Below, piece after piece: positions 49,713-58,660 of a stretch of 64,000 bases of DNA. Made by a program: the position numbers and the translations under genes. How positions within the stretch are numbered: position 1 is the stretch's first letter; each line of letters begins with the position of its first letter. The DNA is from Saccharospirillum salsuginis (GTDB lineage Bacteria; Pseudomonadota; Gammaproteobacteria; Pseudomonadales; Natronospirillaceae): positions 159,596-223,595 of the forward strand of contig NZ_BMXR01000008.1 of assembly GCF_014651855.1 (NCBI RefSeq), written 5' to 3'. Below the pieces are notes generated by a model, which was given only the letters and a program-made list of their open reading frames with translations, did no database searches and had not been told where the DNA came from.

Positions 49713-50930
49713 CTACTCCTGTCGATAGTGACTGAAAAACCGACCCATGCGTTCCAGGGCGTCGGCCAGCATGTCTTTGGGCGGCAGAAAGACGAGCCGG
49801 AAGTGGTCGACGTCCGGCCAGTTGAAGCCGCGCCCGTGGACCAGCAGGATCTTTTCCTGGCGCAGCAGGTCCAGCACCGCCTGTTCGTCGTCGTGCAGGC
49901 CGAAACGCTGTTTGTCCATCTTTACGAACATGTACAACGCGCCTTTGGGCTTGACGCAGGACAGACCCGGTATGGCGTTGATCATCTCATAACACAGGTC
50001 GCGTTGTTCGCGCATGCGCCCGCCGGGCAGGACGAGGTCGTTGATGCTCTGGTAGCCGCCGAGGGCAGTCTGGATGGCATGTTGGGCCGGCACATTGGCG
50101 CACAGGCGCATATTGGTCAGCATGTTCAGCCCTTCGATGAAATCGCGGGCCGGGTATTTGGGGCCGCTGACCATCAGCCAACCGGAGCGGAAACCGGCCA
50201 GCCGGTAGGATTTGGACAGACCGTTGAAGGTCAGCGTCAGCACGTCCTGGGACAGGGCGGCGAGGCAGTGGTGTTCGGCCTCGTCGTAGAGAATCTTGTC
50301 GTAAATCTCGTCGGCCAGGATGACCAGATCGTTCTGGCGGGCGATCTCGACAATGTCGAGCAACAGGTCCTTCGAGTAGACGGCGCCGGTCGGGTTGTTG
50401 GGGTTGATCAGGACGATGGCCTTGGTGCGTTCGGTGATCTTGGCGCGGATGTCGTCCAGGTCCGGGAACCAGTCGGCCTCCTCGTCGCACAGATAGTGCA
50501 CGGCGCGACCGCCGGAGAGGGTGACGGCGCCGGTCCAGAGCGGGTAGTCCGGTGCGGGCACCAGCACTTCGTCGCCGTTGTTCAGCAGGCCCATGCAGGT
50601 GAGCTGGATCAGTTCGCTGACGCCGTTGCCCAGGTAGATGTCGTCGATGTCGACATTCTTCACGCCGCGCTGCTGGTAGTATTGCATCACCGCCTTGCGC
50701 GCCGAATACAGGCCTTTGGAGTCGCTGTAGCCCTCGCCCTGGGGCAAGTTGCGGATGACGTCGGTGATGATTTCGTCCGGGGCGTCGAACCCGAAGGGTT
50801 TGGGGTTGCCGATGTTCAATTTGAGGATGCGGTGGCCTTCATCCTCCATACGGCGGGCTTCGTCCAGCACCGGTCCGCGAATGTCGTACAACACATTGGC
50901 CAGTTTGTGCGATTTGTGCAGGTCTTTCAT
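49713..50930 (-). CDS. alaA: Glutamate-pyruvate aminotransferase AlaA
   Basis: A 405-residue class I aminotransferase. ILKLNIGNPKPFGFDAPDEI, GYSDSKGLYSARKAVMQYYQ, NGVSELIQLTCMGLLNNGDE, VLINPNNPTGAVYS, LADEIYDKILYD and FNGLSKSYRLAGFRSGWL (cofactor lysine in LSKS) match E. coli AlaA closely, including the full length of 405. It makes alanine from pyruvate and glutamate. Confidence 0.95.
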   Translation of the reverse strand: MKDLHKSHKLANVLYDIRGPVLDEARRMEDEGHRILKLNIGNPKPFGFDAPDEIITDVIRNLPQGEGYSDSKGLYSARKAVMQYYQQRGVKNVDIDDIYLGNGVSELIQLTCMGLLNNGDEVLVPAPDYPLWTGAVTLSGGRAVHYLCDEEADWFPDLDDIRAKITERTKAIVLINPNNPTGAVYSKDLLLDIVEIARQNDLVILADEIYDKILYDEAEHHCLAALSQDVLTLTFNGLSKSYRLAGFRSGWLMVSGPKYPARDFIEGLNMLTNMRLCANVPAQHAIQTALGGYQSINDLVLPGGRMREQRDLCYEMINAIPGLSCVKPKGALYMFVKMDKQRFGLHDDEQAVLDLLRQEKILLVHGRGFNWPDVDHFRLVFLPPKDMLADALERMGRFFSHYRQE

Positions 50931-51260
50931 GGGGCTCCCGGATGACTACGGCGTCGGGCAGTGGGCTCAATAACTCAAGTGTCCCAGTTCGAGTAGGCCG
51001 GGAGGCGGTGGTCCGCGTCGGCTACCGGGGATACCCCTGTGGGGAAGTCCGCAGCATCCCTGCTGCGGACTTCCCCACAGGGGTACCCCCGGCATCCGCC
51101 GCTTGTCTGCTCGGCGAACTCCGAAACCTGAGTCAATAACATTCCGAAAGAGTATAAAAGCGCAGCGGTTTAATTCCTATAGGGGTTATTTGCCGTGTCG
51201 GCTTGGGAATGGCCGTGAAACTCGGCAGAATAGCGGCCACATCCATGGGAGGAACCGACC
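50931..51260. other. Divergent intergenic region with long perfect hairpin
   Basis: 330 bp between alaA (minus) and msrB (plus). Its main content is the hairpin element at 51021-51098. No gene seen. Confidence 0.6.
51021..51098. repeat. Palindromic element, GCTACCGGG...CCCGGCATCC family, copy A
   Basis: Outer ends GCTACCGGG and CCCGGCATCC enclose two perfect 25-base arms (51032-51056 and 51061-51085) with a 4-base loop TCCC. The outer ends and the right flank (GCGAACTCCGAAA) match copy C at 58466. It lies between divergent genes, so it is not a simple terminator. Confidence 0.85.
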
Positions 51261-51665
51261 ATGAGCGACAAAATTGTGAAATCCGACGAACAATGGCGTG
51301 AACAGCTGAGTGACGAGCAATACCGCGTCACGCGACAGGCGGGTACCGAGCGGCCGTTTTCCGGCACTTACTGGGACACGACCGACGCCGGTGTCTACCG
51401 CTGCGTCTGCTGCGGCAACAAACTGTTCGAGTCCGACACCAAATACGACGCCGGCTGCGGCTGGCCCAGCTTTTATGACGCACTCGACAAGAGCGCCATT
51501 GTCGAACGCGAGGACCATTCGCACGGCATGCACCGCATCGAGGTGCTGTGCGCGCAATGCGACGCCCACCTCGGCCACGTCTTCCCGGACGGACCCGAGC
51601 CGACCGGCGTACGCTACTGCATCAATTCGGCGTCGCTGGATTTGGAGAAGGATGGCGACCGGTGA
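51261..51665 (+). CDS. msrB: Peptide-methionine (R)-S-oxide reductase MsrB
   Basis: A 134-residue enzyme that reduces methionine R-sulfoxide in proteins. Zinc ligands lie in CVCC (Cys48, Cys51) and CAQC (Cys97, Cys100); the catalytic Cys120 is in RYCINSASL; GCGWPSFY and HLGHVFPDGP are standard. GGGAGGA lies before the ATG. Cytoplasmic, stand-alone. Confidence 0.96.
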   Translation: MSDKIVKSDEQWREQLSDEQYRVTRQAGTERPFSGTYWDTTDAGVYRCVCCGNKLFESDTKYDAGCGWPSFYDALDKSAIVEREDHSHGMHRIEVLCAQCDAHLGHVFPDGPEPTGVRYCINSASLDLEKDGDR

Positions 51666-51740
51666 ATTCGTAGGGTGGGCACCGCCCACCTATGGGATGA
51701 CCCACCCGGGTTCATCCCATCACCGGGCATCAACCCAACC

Positions 51741-53027
51741 TCACTCCAACTCGGACACCGTCACCTCCACCGGCGTAATATCCATCAACACCCGCACAGC
51801 CGAGTAATTGTCCTTTAACCCATCCAGATAGTTCCACCAACCGGTGGTCCGGTCATCCTGATAGAACCGCACCTTGAAGCCCCGGCCTTCGGCGTTGAAG
51901 TCGTAGCTGACGACCTCGGTCGCGGCTTTGTTGTCCACCAGGTCGTAGGTGATCAGGTCTTTGTAGTTGGGGTTGCGGCTGAACACGCCCGTGTTCATCG
52001 GGTTCGGCACATTAATGTACTCATAGCCGACGGTGTCGTATTTCTTGTCGTTGATGGTGAAGGTATCGGACGACACCTGATACCGGTCACCGCCCTGCAG
52101 GAAGGACAGACGGATGCCGGTCCAGTGAGGCAGACCCTGAACGGTATCGGCGTTCATATTGCGCACGTCCACCATGGTGACACCGCCATAGCCAATGGCC
52201 TCGATGGAGTCTGTGGCGGCCCGGTAGACCATGGCGCTGTTTTCATCGATGCCGAACCCGAGCGGGTAGTCATCACGGTAGTGGTGGTTCACGGCAATCA
52301 GTCGACCCAGCCGGGCCTTGCGGTCGAAATGCTGATCGATCACACCGCCCGGGAAAAAGCCCAGGCCGGCACTGGCGTGGACCGGACCGCTTTCCTGCTC
52401 GTCCATGCTGCCGTATTCCTCGGTGAAGCCGTTCAGCAAAGCGCCCAGGCTGTCGCCGGAGGCGATCATCACGTCGCTCATCATGGCCGCGCCGGCGCTG
52501 GTGCCACCGATGACACCGCCGTTGTCATAGACTGTGTGCAGCGCGTCCAGCACCGGGGTGCGCTCACCGTCCGGCAGTAACGCCTGGGTGATGCGGGTCT
52601 GGTCGCCACCGACGAACCAGATGCCGGTGTAACCGGCGACCGTCTCCGCCAGGGTTTCGTCCGAGGCGTTGCCGATCCAGGTGGATTCATCCAGGTCATC
52701 GGTGCTGCTGTCGTCTTTCACAGCAATGGGGATCAGCTCCACTTGGTCGCCGGACAGGCCGTATCGAATCAGGTCTTCCTCGAACAGCCGGGCGTATTTC
52801 GAGGGCTTCCCGCTCGCGGCGGGCAGGATGCCGATTTTGGCCTTGTCCTCACCACCGGCGAGTTCGATAAAGGCTTCGTACACGGCGGTGTTGGAGGATT
52901 CCAGCGCGCCACCGACGGCCAGCAGAGAGCCTTGAGGCGTGTTTTCCTCGGCAAGGCCGGGGTTGGACAGGGTGGACAGCGCACAGGCGGACAGCGCCAA
53001 CGCGCAACGGGCGAGCGTCGTTTTCAT
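51741..53027 (-). CDS. Secreted cyanophycinase-like serine peptidase (S51)
   Basis: A 428-residue protein with a signal peptide (about 26 residues, ending GLA). SLLAVGGALE, IGILPAASGKPSKY, GIWFVGGDQTRIT and GGVIGGTSAGAAMM contain the S51 nucleophile (Ser177), followed by GLGFFPGGVIDQHFDRKARLGRL. The S51 part ends near residue 300; about 130 further residues are beta-rich. Cyanophycinases cut cyanophycin to beta-Asp-Arg. The secreted form and absence of a cyanophycin synthetase nearby suggest scavenging of external polymer. The ATG at 53025-53027 has AAAAGG with 8-base spacing. Confidence 0.88.
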   Translation of the reverse strand: MKTTLARCALALSACALSTLSNPGLAEENTPQGSLLAVGGALESSNTAVYEAFIELAGGEDKAKIGILPAASGKPSKYARLFEEDLIRYGLSGDQVELIPIAVKDDSSTDDLDESTWIGNASDETLAETVAGYTGIWFVGGDQTRITQALLPDGERTPVLDALHTVYDNGGVIGGTSAGAAMMSDVMIASGDSLGALLNGFTEEYGSMDEQESGPVHASAGLGFFPGGVIDQHFDRKARLGRLIAVNHHYRDDYPLGFGIDENSAMVYRAATDSIEAIGYGGVTMVDVRNMNADTVQGLPHWTGIRLSFLQGGDRYQVSSDTFTINDKKYDTVGYEYINVPNPMNTGVFSRNPNYKDLITYDLVDNKAATEVVSYDFNAEGRGFKVRFYQDDRTTGWWNYLDGLKDNYSAVRVLMDITPVEVTVSELE

Positions 53028-53486
53028 GGTAGTACCTTTTGTTGTGGGTCGATCGGGACGACACGCGCGGACGCACACCCGTCAGGCGCACAGCACCGAG
53101 CGTGTCAGACAATCAGAATCGGAAAACCCAGCCGCGTCGGGCCGGTTAGGGGCAGGCTATTCGTCGAACCATTCGCTGAGCGCAAAGCCCTGATGGACAA
53201 AGGTCCAGTAGTGGCCGTGGCGCAACGCGATGTGAGTGGTGCAGGAAGTGAGCATCGTCAGCCGTGTTTTTATTGTTAAGCTGTCCCGGCAGCATACTGC
53301 GAACCATGCGGCACGACCTAACAGGTTTGCGACGTGTATTCATCGGGTAGGGTGCGCACCGCGCACCAAGGAAGCATGCCCATGCGCAAATGGTGATGGT
53401 TTGGCACCAATGGCAATCGCGCTATCCCATGGTGGGCGGTGCCCACCCTACAGGACCCAGCGTTATCGGATGTATTAGGAGAGGGA
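53028..53486. other. Intergenic region containing a palindromic element
   Basis: 459 bp between the cyanophycinase-like gene and the nucleotidyltransferase-fold gene. It holds the GTAGGGTG-type element at 53347-53451. No gene seen in the rest. Confidence 0.5.
53347..53451. repeat. Palindromic element, GTAGGGTG family, copy 1
   Basis: 105 bp with ends GTAGGGTGCGCACCGCGCACC and GGTGGGCGGTGCCCACCCTAC, which are inverted partners with a few mismatches. A half unit of the same type lies at 51670-51690 after msrB. Confidence 0.7.
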
Positions 53487-54041
53487 ATGACCCTGGAACA
53501 ACACTACGAAACCATCAGCACCTGGCTGCGTGAAGACGACCAGCGCATGGCCTGCCTGCGGGCCGTCGCCGATCTGAACCTGCCCGACTGGTGCATCGCC
53601 GCCGGCTTTGTCAGAAATCTGGTCTGGGACCGGCTGCACGACTGTGAGACGACGTCGCCCCTCAACGATGTCGATGTGGTGTATTTCGACCCGAACGATG
53701 TGTCAGAAGACCGGGATCGCGCCCTGGAAACCCGTTTGTTGGAACAACTGGATAGGCCCTGGTCCGTGAAAAACCAGGCGCGAATGCACCGTCGAAACGG
53801 GGATGAGGCTTACCGGGATACGAAAGATGCCATGAGCTATTGGCCGGAGATTGAAACGGCCGTGGGTGCGCGACTGAATAGGGAAGGGTACGTGGAACTG
53901 GTATCGCCCTTCGGCTTGGCGCCCCTGATGGCCGGGACCGTGACCATGAATACCCAAAGGCCCAAGCCCGAGGCGTTTTGGGAGCGGGTCGAGGGAAAAG
54001 GTTGGTTGGAGCGTTGGCCAAAGTTGCGAGTGGTAGATTGA
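53487..54041 (+). CDS. Nucleotidyltransferase-fold protein (DUF925-like)
   Basis: A 184-residue protein: LPDWCIAAGFVRNLVWDRLH, then NDVDVVYFD (two Asp of the metal site), SVKNQARMHRRNGDEAYRDT, PFGLAPLMAGTVTMN. This is the pattern of the DUF925/NTP_transf_6 family, whose substrate is unknown. The ATG at 53487 follows AGGAGAGGG; an earlier start at 53439 would read part of a repeat element. Confidence 0.85.
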   Translation: MTLEQHYETISTWLREDDQRMACLRAVADLNLPDWCIAAGFVRNLVWDRLHDCETTSPLNDVDVVYFDPNDVSEDRDRALETRLLEQLDRPWSVKNQARMHRRNGDEAYRDTKDAMSYWPEIETAVGARLNREGYVELVSPFGLAPLMAGTVTMNTQRPKPEAFWERVEGKGWLERWPKLRVVD

Positions 54042-54080
54042 CGACTCGGTTGTAGACCATGGATGTGGGTATAGGGGCAG

Positions 54081-54284
54081 GTAGGTTGGATTACGCCTGC
54101 GGCTACCGAAGCCGGTGTGCCGGACCAGACGTACCGATCCAACCTACGATGCTTTGTAACGGGTAGGGTGCGCACCGCGCACCATGGAAGCATGCCGCCC
54201 TGCGCCAATGGTGACGAATTTGCACTCTGGTCATCAGCGACACGCCATGGTGGGCGGCCGAGACGTCGGACCGGCCCACCCTAC
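54081..54284. repeat. Two adjacent palindromic elements (GTAGGTTGG and GTAGGGTG types)
   Basis: 54081-54147 has ends GTAGGTTGGATTACG and GATCCAACCTAC. 54163-54284 has ends GTAGGGTGCGCACC and GGCCCACCCTAC and shares its left 40 bases with the copy at 53347. A related hairpin (TTGGGTTA...TAACCCAA) follows choV at 61681-61709. Confidence 0.65.
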
Positions 54285-54401
54285 AACACCCGAAAACACT
54301 TTAGACCACTATGGAATAACCCGCCCCGGCGCTAGACCATAACCCCTCTGTCCGGGCACAAAAAGCGACCACCCCCGTCGTTTTCAGCCAAAACCGCCCC
54401 C

Positions 54402-54451
54402 TTGAACTTTAGTGCTCAATCCATTAATGTGTTTTTTATTGAACGATCAAT
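54402..54451 (+). promoter_or_regulatory. bet promoter and BetI operator candidate
   Basis: TTGAAC (54402-54407) and TAATGT (54425-54430) with a 17-base spacer are a plausible promoter. Just after it, ATTGAACGATCAAT (54438-54451) is an inverted repeat (ATTGA/TCAAT) like the BetI operator of other gammaproteobacteria. It would give choline-relieved repression of betIBA. Confidence 0.7.
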
Positions 54452-54471
54452 CAAAAACAGGAAGCCGCAAT

Positions 54472-55050
54472 ATGCCTAAGGTTGGTATGGAGCCCATCCG
54501 GCGAAAACAGTTGATCGAAGCCACTCAAGCCTGCATTGGCGAGGTGGGTTTCGGTGCGACCACGGTGCAGAGCATCGCCAAGCGCGCCGGGGTTTCGGCC
54601 GGGATCATTGCCCATTATTTCGGGAACAAGATGGGGCTCCTTGAAGCCACCATGCGCGAATTGCTGCAACAGCTCAAGGTTGAATTGATCGAGCGGCTCG
54701 GCAGCAGCGCCACGCCGCGCGACCGGATCAACGCCATCATCGACACCAACTTCTCCAAAACGCAGACCAATGCCCTGGCGGCCAAGACCTGGCTGGCGTT
54801 CTGGAGCGGTGCCATGCACGAGCCGGCCTTCGCGCAGCTGCAGCGCATCAACAAGATGCGCCTGCACTCCAACCTGAAATACAGCTTCAAGGAACTGGGT
54901 CTGGCCGACCCGGACCACGCTGCGGCCTCCCTATCGGCCCTGATCGACGGCCTCTGGCTGCGCGGTGCGCTGTCACCCGAAGGCATCGACGTCGATCGCT
55001 GTGTGGACCTGTGTTGTCGCCACGCCGAACTACTGATTCAAGCCGGTTAA
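54472..55050 (+). CDS. betI: Transcriptional repressor BetI
   Basis: A 192-residue TetR-family repressor: PKVGMEPIRRKQLIEATQAC, helix-turn-helix FGATTVQSIAKRAGVSAGII, HYFGNKMGLLEATM, and the BetI-specific C-terminal part AKTWLAFWSGAMHEPAFAQL. It represses the bet genes until choline is present. I start at ATG 54472, since the longer frame from 54412 would run through the operator. Confidence 0.95.
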   Translation: MPKVGMEPIRRKQLIEATQACIGEVGFGATTVQSIAKRAGVSAGIIAHYFGNKMGLLEATMRELLQQLKVELIERLGSSATPRDRINAIIDTNFSKTQTNALAAKTWLAFWSGAMHEPAFAQLQRINKMRLHSNLKYSFKELGLADPDHAAASLSALIDGLWLRGALSPEGIDVDRCVDLCCRHAELLIQAG

Positions 55051-55066
55051 TTTGGAGAACGCACGA

Positions 55067-56530
55067 ATGACGCTCCCTGTACTGCAGTCCTTTATCCACG
55101 GTCGCTACGTCGCCAACAGCAGCGGTGAAACCTTTCCCGCCATCAACCCCGCGACCGGCGAAACGATTTATACCGTAGAACAGGCCGACGATGGCCTGAT
55201 TCAACAGGCCATCGACAGCGCCGCCGAAGGCTTCGCCCAATGGTCCGCCATGACCGGTATGGAGCGCTCGCGCATCCTGCGACGCGCCGTCGACCTGCTG
55301 CGCGAGCGCAACGACGACCTCGCCCGCGTCGAAGTGCTCGACACCGGCAAACCCTGGCAGGAAGCCAGCATCGTCGACATCGTCACCGGCGCCGACGCCA
55401 TCGAATACTATTCCGGCCTCGCCGACGCCATCGAAGGCACACAACAGGACCTCGGCGGCGACTTCTACTACACCCGTCGCGAACCGCTCGGCATCTGCGC
55501 CGGCATCGGCGCCTGGAACTACCCGATCCAGATCGCCTGCTGGAAATCCGCCCCCGCGCTCGCCTGCGGCAACGCCATGGTCTTCAAACCGTCCGAAGAA
55601 ACCCCCATGGGCGCCGCCAAACTGGCCGAAATCTTCATCGAAGCCGGCGTTCCCGCAGGCGTTTTCAACGTCGTCCAGGGCGACTACCGCGTCGGCCAGG
55701 CCCTCACCGGCCACCCCGACATCGCCAAAGTCTCCTTCACCGGCGAAGTCGGCACCGGCAAAAAAGTCATGGCCGACTCCGCCAGCAACCTGAAAGACGT
55801 CACCATGGAACTCGGCGGCAAATCCCCCATGATCGTCTTCAACGACGCCGACCTCGACAACGCCGTCAGCGGCGCGCTGCTCGCCAACTTCTACACCCAG
55901 GGCGAAGTGTGCACCCACGCCACCCGCGTCTTCGTCCACGACGACCTCTACGACGCCTTCCTGGAAAAAGCCAGAGCGCGCACCGAAGCCGGCGCCGTCA
56001 TCGGCGACCCGATGAACCCCGACACCAACATCGGCGCCCTCATCTCCAAAGACCACCTGTCCAAGGTCATGAACGCCATCGAAGCCGGCAAAAACAGCGG
56101 CGCCCGCCTGGTCACCGGCGGCGAAGCCGTACAGCCCGAAGGTTGCGAAGGCGGCAGCTTCGTGCAACCGACCATCTTCGCCGACTGCACCGACGACATG
56201 CCCCAGGTCCGCGAAGAAATCTTCGGCCCCGTCATGTCCGTACTGCGCTTCAGCGACGAAACCGACGTCATCCGCCGCGCCAATGACACCCACTACGGCC
56301 TCGCCGCCTGCGTCTTCACCCAGAACATCCAGCGCGCCCATCGCGTCACCGCCCAACTGCAAGCGGGCATCTGCTGGATCAACACCTACGGCGAATCCCC
56401 GGCCGAAATGCCGGTGGGTGGCTACAAACAAAGCGGCGTCGGCCGTGAAAACGGAATGGCGACGTTGCACCAGTACACCCAGATCAAATCGGTGTATGTG
56501 GGTATGAACCCAGTCGAGGCACCGTTTTAA
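55067..56530 (+). CDS. betB: Betaine aldehyde dehydrogenase BetB
   Basis: A 487-residue NAD(P)-dependent aldehyde dehydrogenase: GAWNYPIQIACWKSAPALAC, VSFTGEVGTGKKVM, VTMELGGKSPMIVF (general-base Glu), FYTQGEVCTHATRVFV (catalytic Cys) and the C-terminal INTYGESPAEMPVGGYKQSG typical of BetB. It oxidises betaine aldehyde to glycine betaine. ATG at 55067 with GGAG and 9-base spacing, 16 bases after betI. Length equals the family norm. Confidence 0.97.
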   Translation: MTLPVLQSFIHGRYVANSSGETFPAINPATGETIYTVEQADDGLIQQAIDSAAEGFAQWSAMTGMERSRILRRAVDLLRERNDDLARVEVLDTGKPWQEASIVDIVTGADAIEYYSGLADAIEGTQQDLGGDFYYTRREPLGICAGIGAWNYPIQIACWKSAPALACGNAMVFKPSEETPMGAAKLAEIFIEAGVPAGVFNVVQGDYRVGQALTGHPDIAKVSFTGEVGTGKKVMADSASNLKDVTMELGGKSPMIVFNDADLDNAVSGALLANFYTQGEVCTHATRVFVHDDLYDAFLEKARARTEAGAVIGDPMNPDTNIGALISKDHLSKVMNAIEAGKNSGARLVTGGEAVQPEGCEGGSFVQPTIFADCTDDMPQVREEIFGPVMSVLRFSDETDVIRRANDTHYGLAACVFTQNIQRAHRVTAQLQAGICWINTYGESPAEMPVGGYKQSGVGRENGMATLHQYTQIKSVYVGMNPVEAPF

Positions 56531-56574
56531 AAGGTACTGAAACAGGAGTCGACTCCTGGAGTAACCACGAATCG

Positions 56575-56700
56575 AGCGCCGGATGCCGGGTGGTCTGATT
56601 CGGGGATGTCGGCAGCCAGGATGGCTGCCGCCAAGCCCCCAGGGATGGGTTCACGGCGACCCCGAAGCAGACCACCCGGTAGCCGGCGCGGGCTCCTGGC
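56575..56700. repeat. Palindromic element, GCTACCGGG...CCCGGCATCC family, copy B (inverted)
   Basis: Between betB and betA. It reads GCCGGATGCCGGGT...ATTCGGGGATGTCGGC...GGCTGCCG...GACCCCGAA...ACCCGGTAGCCGG and is the reverse complement of copy C at 58461-58590 over most of its length. Nested inverted repeats would fold into one long hairpin in the bet transcript. Confidence 0.85.
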
Positions 56701-56763
56701 TTCCAAGACCATGTAGCCAATGTGGACCACAGGCAACCATTTCAAAGAGTGGCACCAAAGACC

Positions 56764-58434
56764 ATGACATCGTTTGATAAAGAATTTGATTACATCATTG
56801 TGGGAACCGGTTCCGCCGGCTGCGTCCTCGCCAACCGACTGTCCGAAGACAGCGACTCCCAAGTCCTCGTCCTCGAAGCCGGCCGCAAGGACGACACCTG
56901 GAAAATCCACATGCCCGCCGCCCTGACCTACAACCTCGGCGACGCCAAATACAACTGGTACTACCACACCGAACCCCAGGAATACATGAACAACCGCCGC
57001 CTCTACTGGCCGCGCGGCAAAGTCTGGGGCGGTGGCTCCTCATTGAACGCCATGGTCTACATCCGCGGCCACGCCTTCGACTACGACCGCTGGCAGGAAG
57101 AGGGCGCCGACGGCTGGTCCTACGCCGACGTACTGCCGTACTTCCGCAAAGCCGAAACCCGCGAAAAAGGGGCCGACGACTATCGCGGTGGCGAAGGCCC
57201 GCTCAACGTCCACACCGGCGACGAAACCAATCCCCTGTTCGACGCCTTCATCGAAGCCGGACAACAGGCCGGCTACCCCTACACCGAAGACATGAACGGC
57301 TACCAGCAGGAAGGCTTCGGCGTCATGGACATGACCATCAAACAGGGCAAGCGCTGGAACACCGCCCAGGCCTACCTGCGCCCCGTACTCGACCGCCCGA
57401 ACCTCACCGCCGAAACCGGCGCCATGGTCCAGCGCATCCTGTTCGAAGGCGACACCGCCGTCGGCGTCGAATACATCCAGAAAAACCGCAGCGTCACAGT
57501 CCGTGCCCGTAAAGAAGCCATCCTCAGCGGCGGCGCCATCAACTCGCCGCAGCTGCTCATGCTCTCCGGTATCGGCGACGAACAACACCTGGCCGAGCAC
57601 GGCATCAAAACCGTTGCGCACCTTCCCGGTGTCGGCCAGAACCTGCAAGACCACCTCGAACTCTACGTCCAGGTCCAGTGCAAGGAACCCATCACCCTCT
57701 ACAAATACACCCAGCAACCGCACAAAACGATTGCCGGTGTCACCTGGTTCCTGAACCATGACAAAGGGGCCTGCCGCACCGCCCACCTCGAAGCCGGCGG
57801 CTTTATCCGCAGTGAAGCGGGCGTCAAACACCCGGACATCCAGTTCCACTTCTTGCCGTCCCAGGTCATCGACCATGGCCGGACCGACCCGCAACTGCAC
57901 GCCTACCAGTGCCACGTCGGCCCCATGCGCCAGACCAGCCGCGGCTACCTGAAACTGCGTTCCGCCGACCCGAGCGAACACCCGATCATTCAACCCAACC
58001 TGCTCAGCACCGAGCGCGACCGTTGGGAAATGCGCCAGAGCATCAAACTGACGCGTGAAATCCTCGCCCAGGACGCCTTTGGACCCTTCCGTGGTGCCGA
58101 ACTGCAACCCGGACCCGATGTCCAGACGGACGAAGAAATCGACGAATTTGTGCGCCAAAAATCGGACAGCGCCTATCATCCATCCTGCACCTGCAAGATG
58201 GGCGCGAAAGACGACCCCATGGCCGTCGTCGACAGCGAAGCGCGCGTTCATGGCATCAACAACCTGCGCGTCGTCGACGCCTCCATCATGCCCAGCGTCG
58301 TCAGCGGTAATTTGAACGCGCCGACCATCATGTTGGCCGAGAAATGCGCGGACCATATTCGGGGTCGGGATTTATTGCCGAAGTCCGATGCGCCGGTTTG
58401 GGTGCATCCGAATTGGGAGACGGAGCAGCGTTGA
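56764..58434 (+). CDS. betA: Choline dehydrogenase BetA
   Basis: A 556-residue GMC flavoprotein: FAD site FDYIIVGTGSAGCVLANRLS, GGSSLNAMVYIRGHAFDYDR, GGAINSPQLLMLSGIG, HPSCTCKMG with the catalytic His, and VVSGNLNAPTIMLAEK with the partner Asn. It oxidises choline to betaine aldehyde at the inner membrane. ATG 56764 opens the conserved region; a frame from 56722 would add 14 residues. 233 bases separate it from betB, filled mainly by the palindromic element. Confidence 0.96.
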   Translation: MTSFDKEFDYIIVGTGSAGCVLANRLSEDSDSQVLVLEAGRKDDTWKIHMPAALTYNLGDAKYNWYYHTEPQEYMNNRRLYWPRGKVWGGGSSLNAMVYIRGHAFDYDRWQEEGADGWSYADVLPYFRKAETREKGADDYRGGEGPLNVHTGDETNPLFDAFIEAGQQAGYPYTEDMNGYQQEGFGVMDMTIKQGKRWNTAQAYLRPVLDRPNLTAETGAMVQRILFEGDTAVGVEYIQKNRSVTVRARKEAILSGGAINSPQLLMLSGIGDEQHLAEHGIKTVAHLPGVGQNLQDHLELYVQVQCKEPITLYKYTQQPHKTIAGVTWFLNHDKGACRTAHLEAGGFIRSEAGVKHPDIQFHFLPSQVIDHGRTDPQLHAYQCHVGPMRQTSRGYLKLRSADPSEHPIIQPNLLSTERDRWEMRQSIKLTREILAQDAFGPFRGAELQPGPDVQTDEEIDEFVRQKSDSAYHPSCTCKMGAKDDPMAVVDSEARVHGINNLRVVDASIMPSVVSGNLNAPTIMLAEKCADHIRGRDLLPKSDAPVWVHPNWETEQR

Positions 58435-58460
58435 CATTCAGTTTCGGGGTTTCTAGTGGT

Positions 58461-58590
58461 GCCAGAACCCGCACCGGCTACCGGGTAGACCCATTCGGGG
58501 TCGCCGTAAACCCATCCATGGGGGCTTGACGGCCGCCATCCTGGCGGCCGACATCCCCGAATGGGTCTACCCGGCATCCGGCGCTAGCCA
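58461..58590. repeat. Palindromic element, GCTACCGGG...CCCGGCATCC family, copy C
   Basis: Between betA and choX. Outer ends GGCTACCGGGTAGACCCATT and AATGGGTCTACCCGG are inverted, as are CGGCCGCCA and TGGCGGCCG inside. Opposite in orientation to copy B, so the two bracket betA. The right flank GCGAACTCCGAAA is shared with copy A. Confidence 0.85.
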
Positions 58591-58660
58591 GCAGCGAACT
58601 CCGAAAGTTGAGCTACTAGTCACCTGTCAAAGAAGACAACGACAAAAGAGGAAGAGAACC

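Noticed and set aside
51032..51085. Long hairpin as a transcription terminator
   Set aside because: It lies between divergent genes and has no T tract on either side.
55240..56286. Long Arg-rich plus-strand frame inside betB in another frame
   Set aside because: Composition is typical of a frame shadow of a GC-rich gene; betB itself is certain.
54887..58356. Long Gly/Val-rich minus-strand frames opposite betB and betA
   Set aside because: Antisense shadows of betB and betA with no start signals and no domain.
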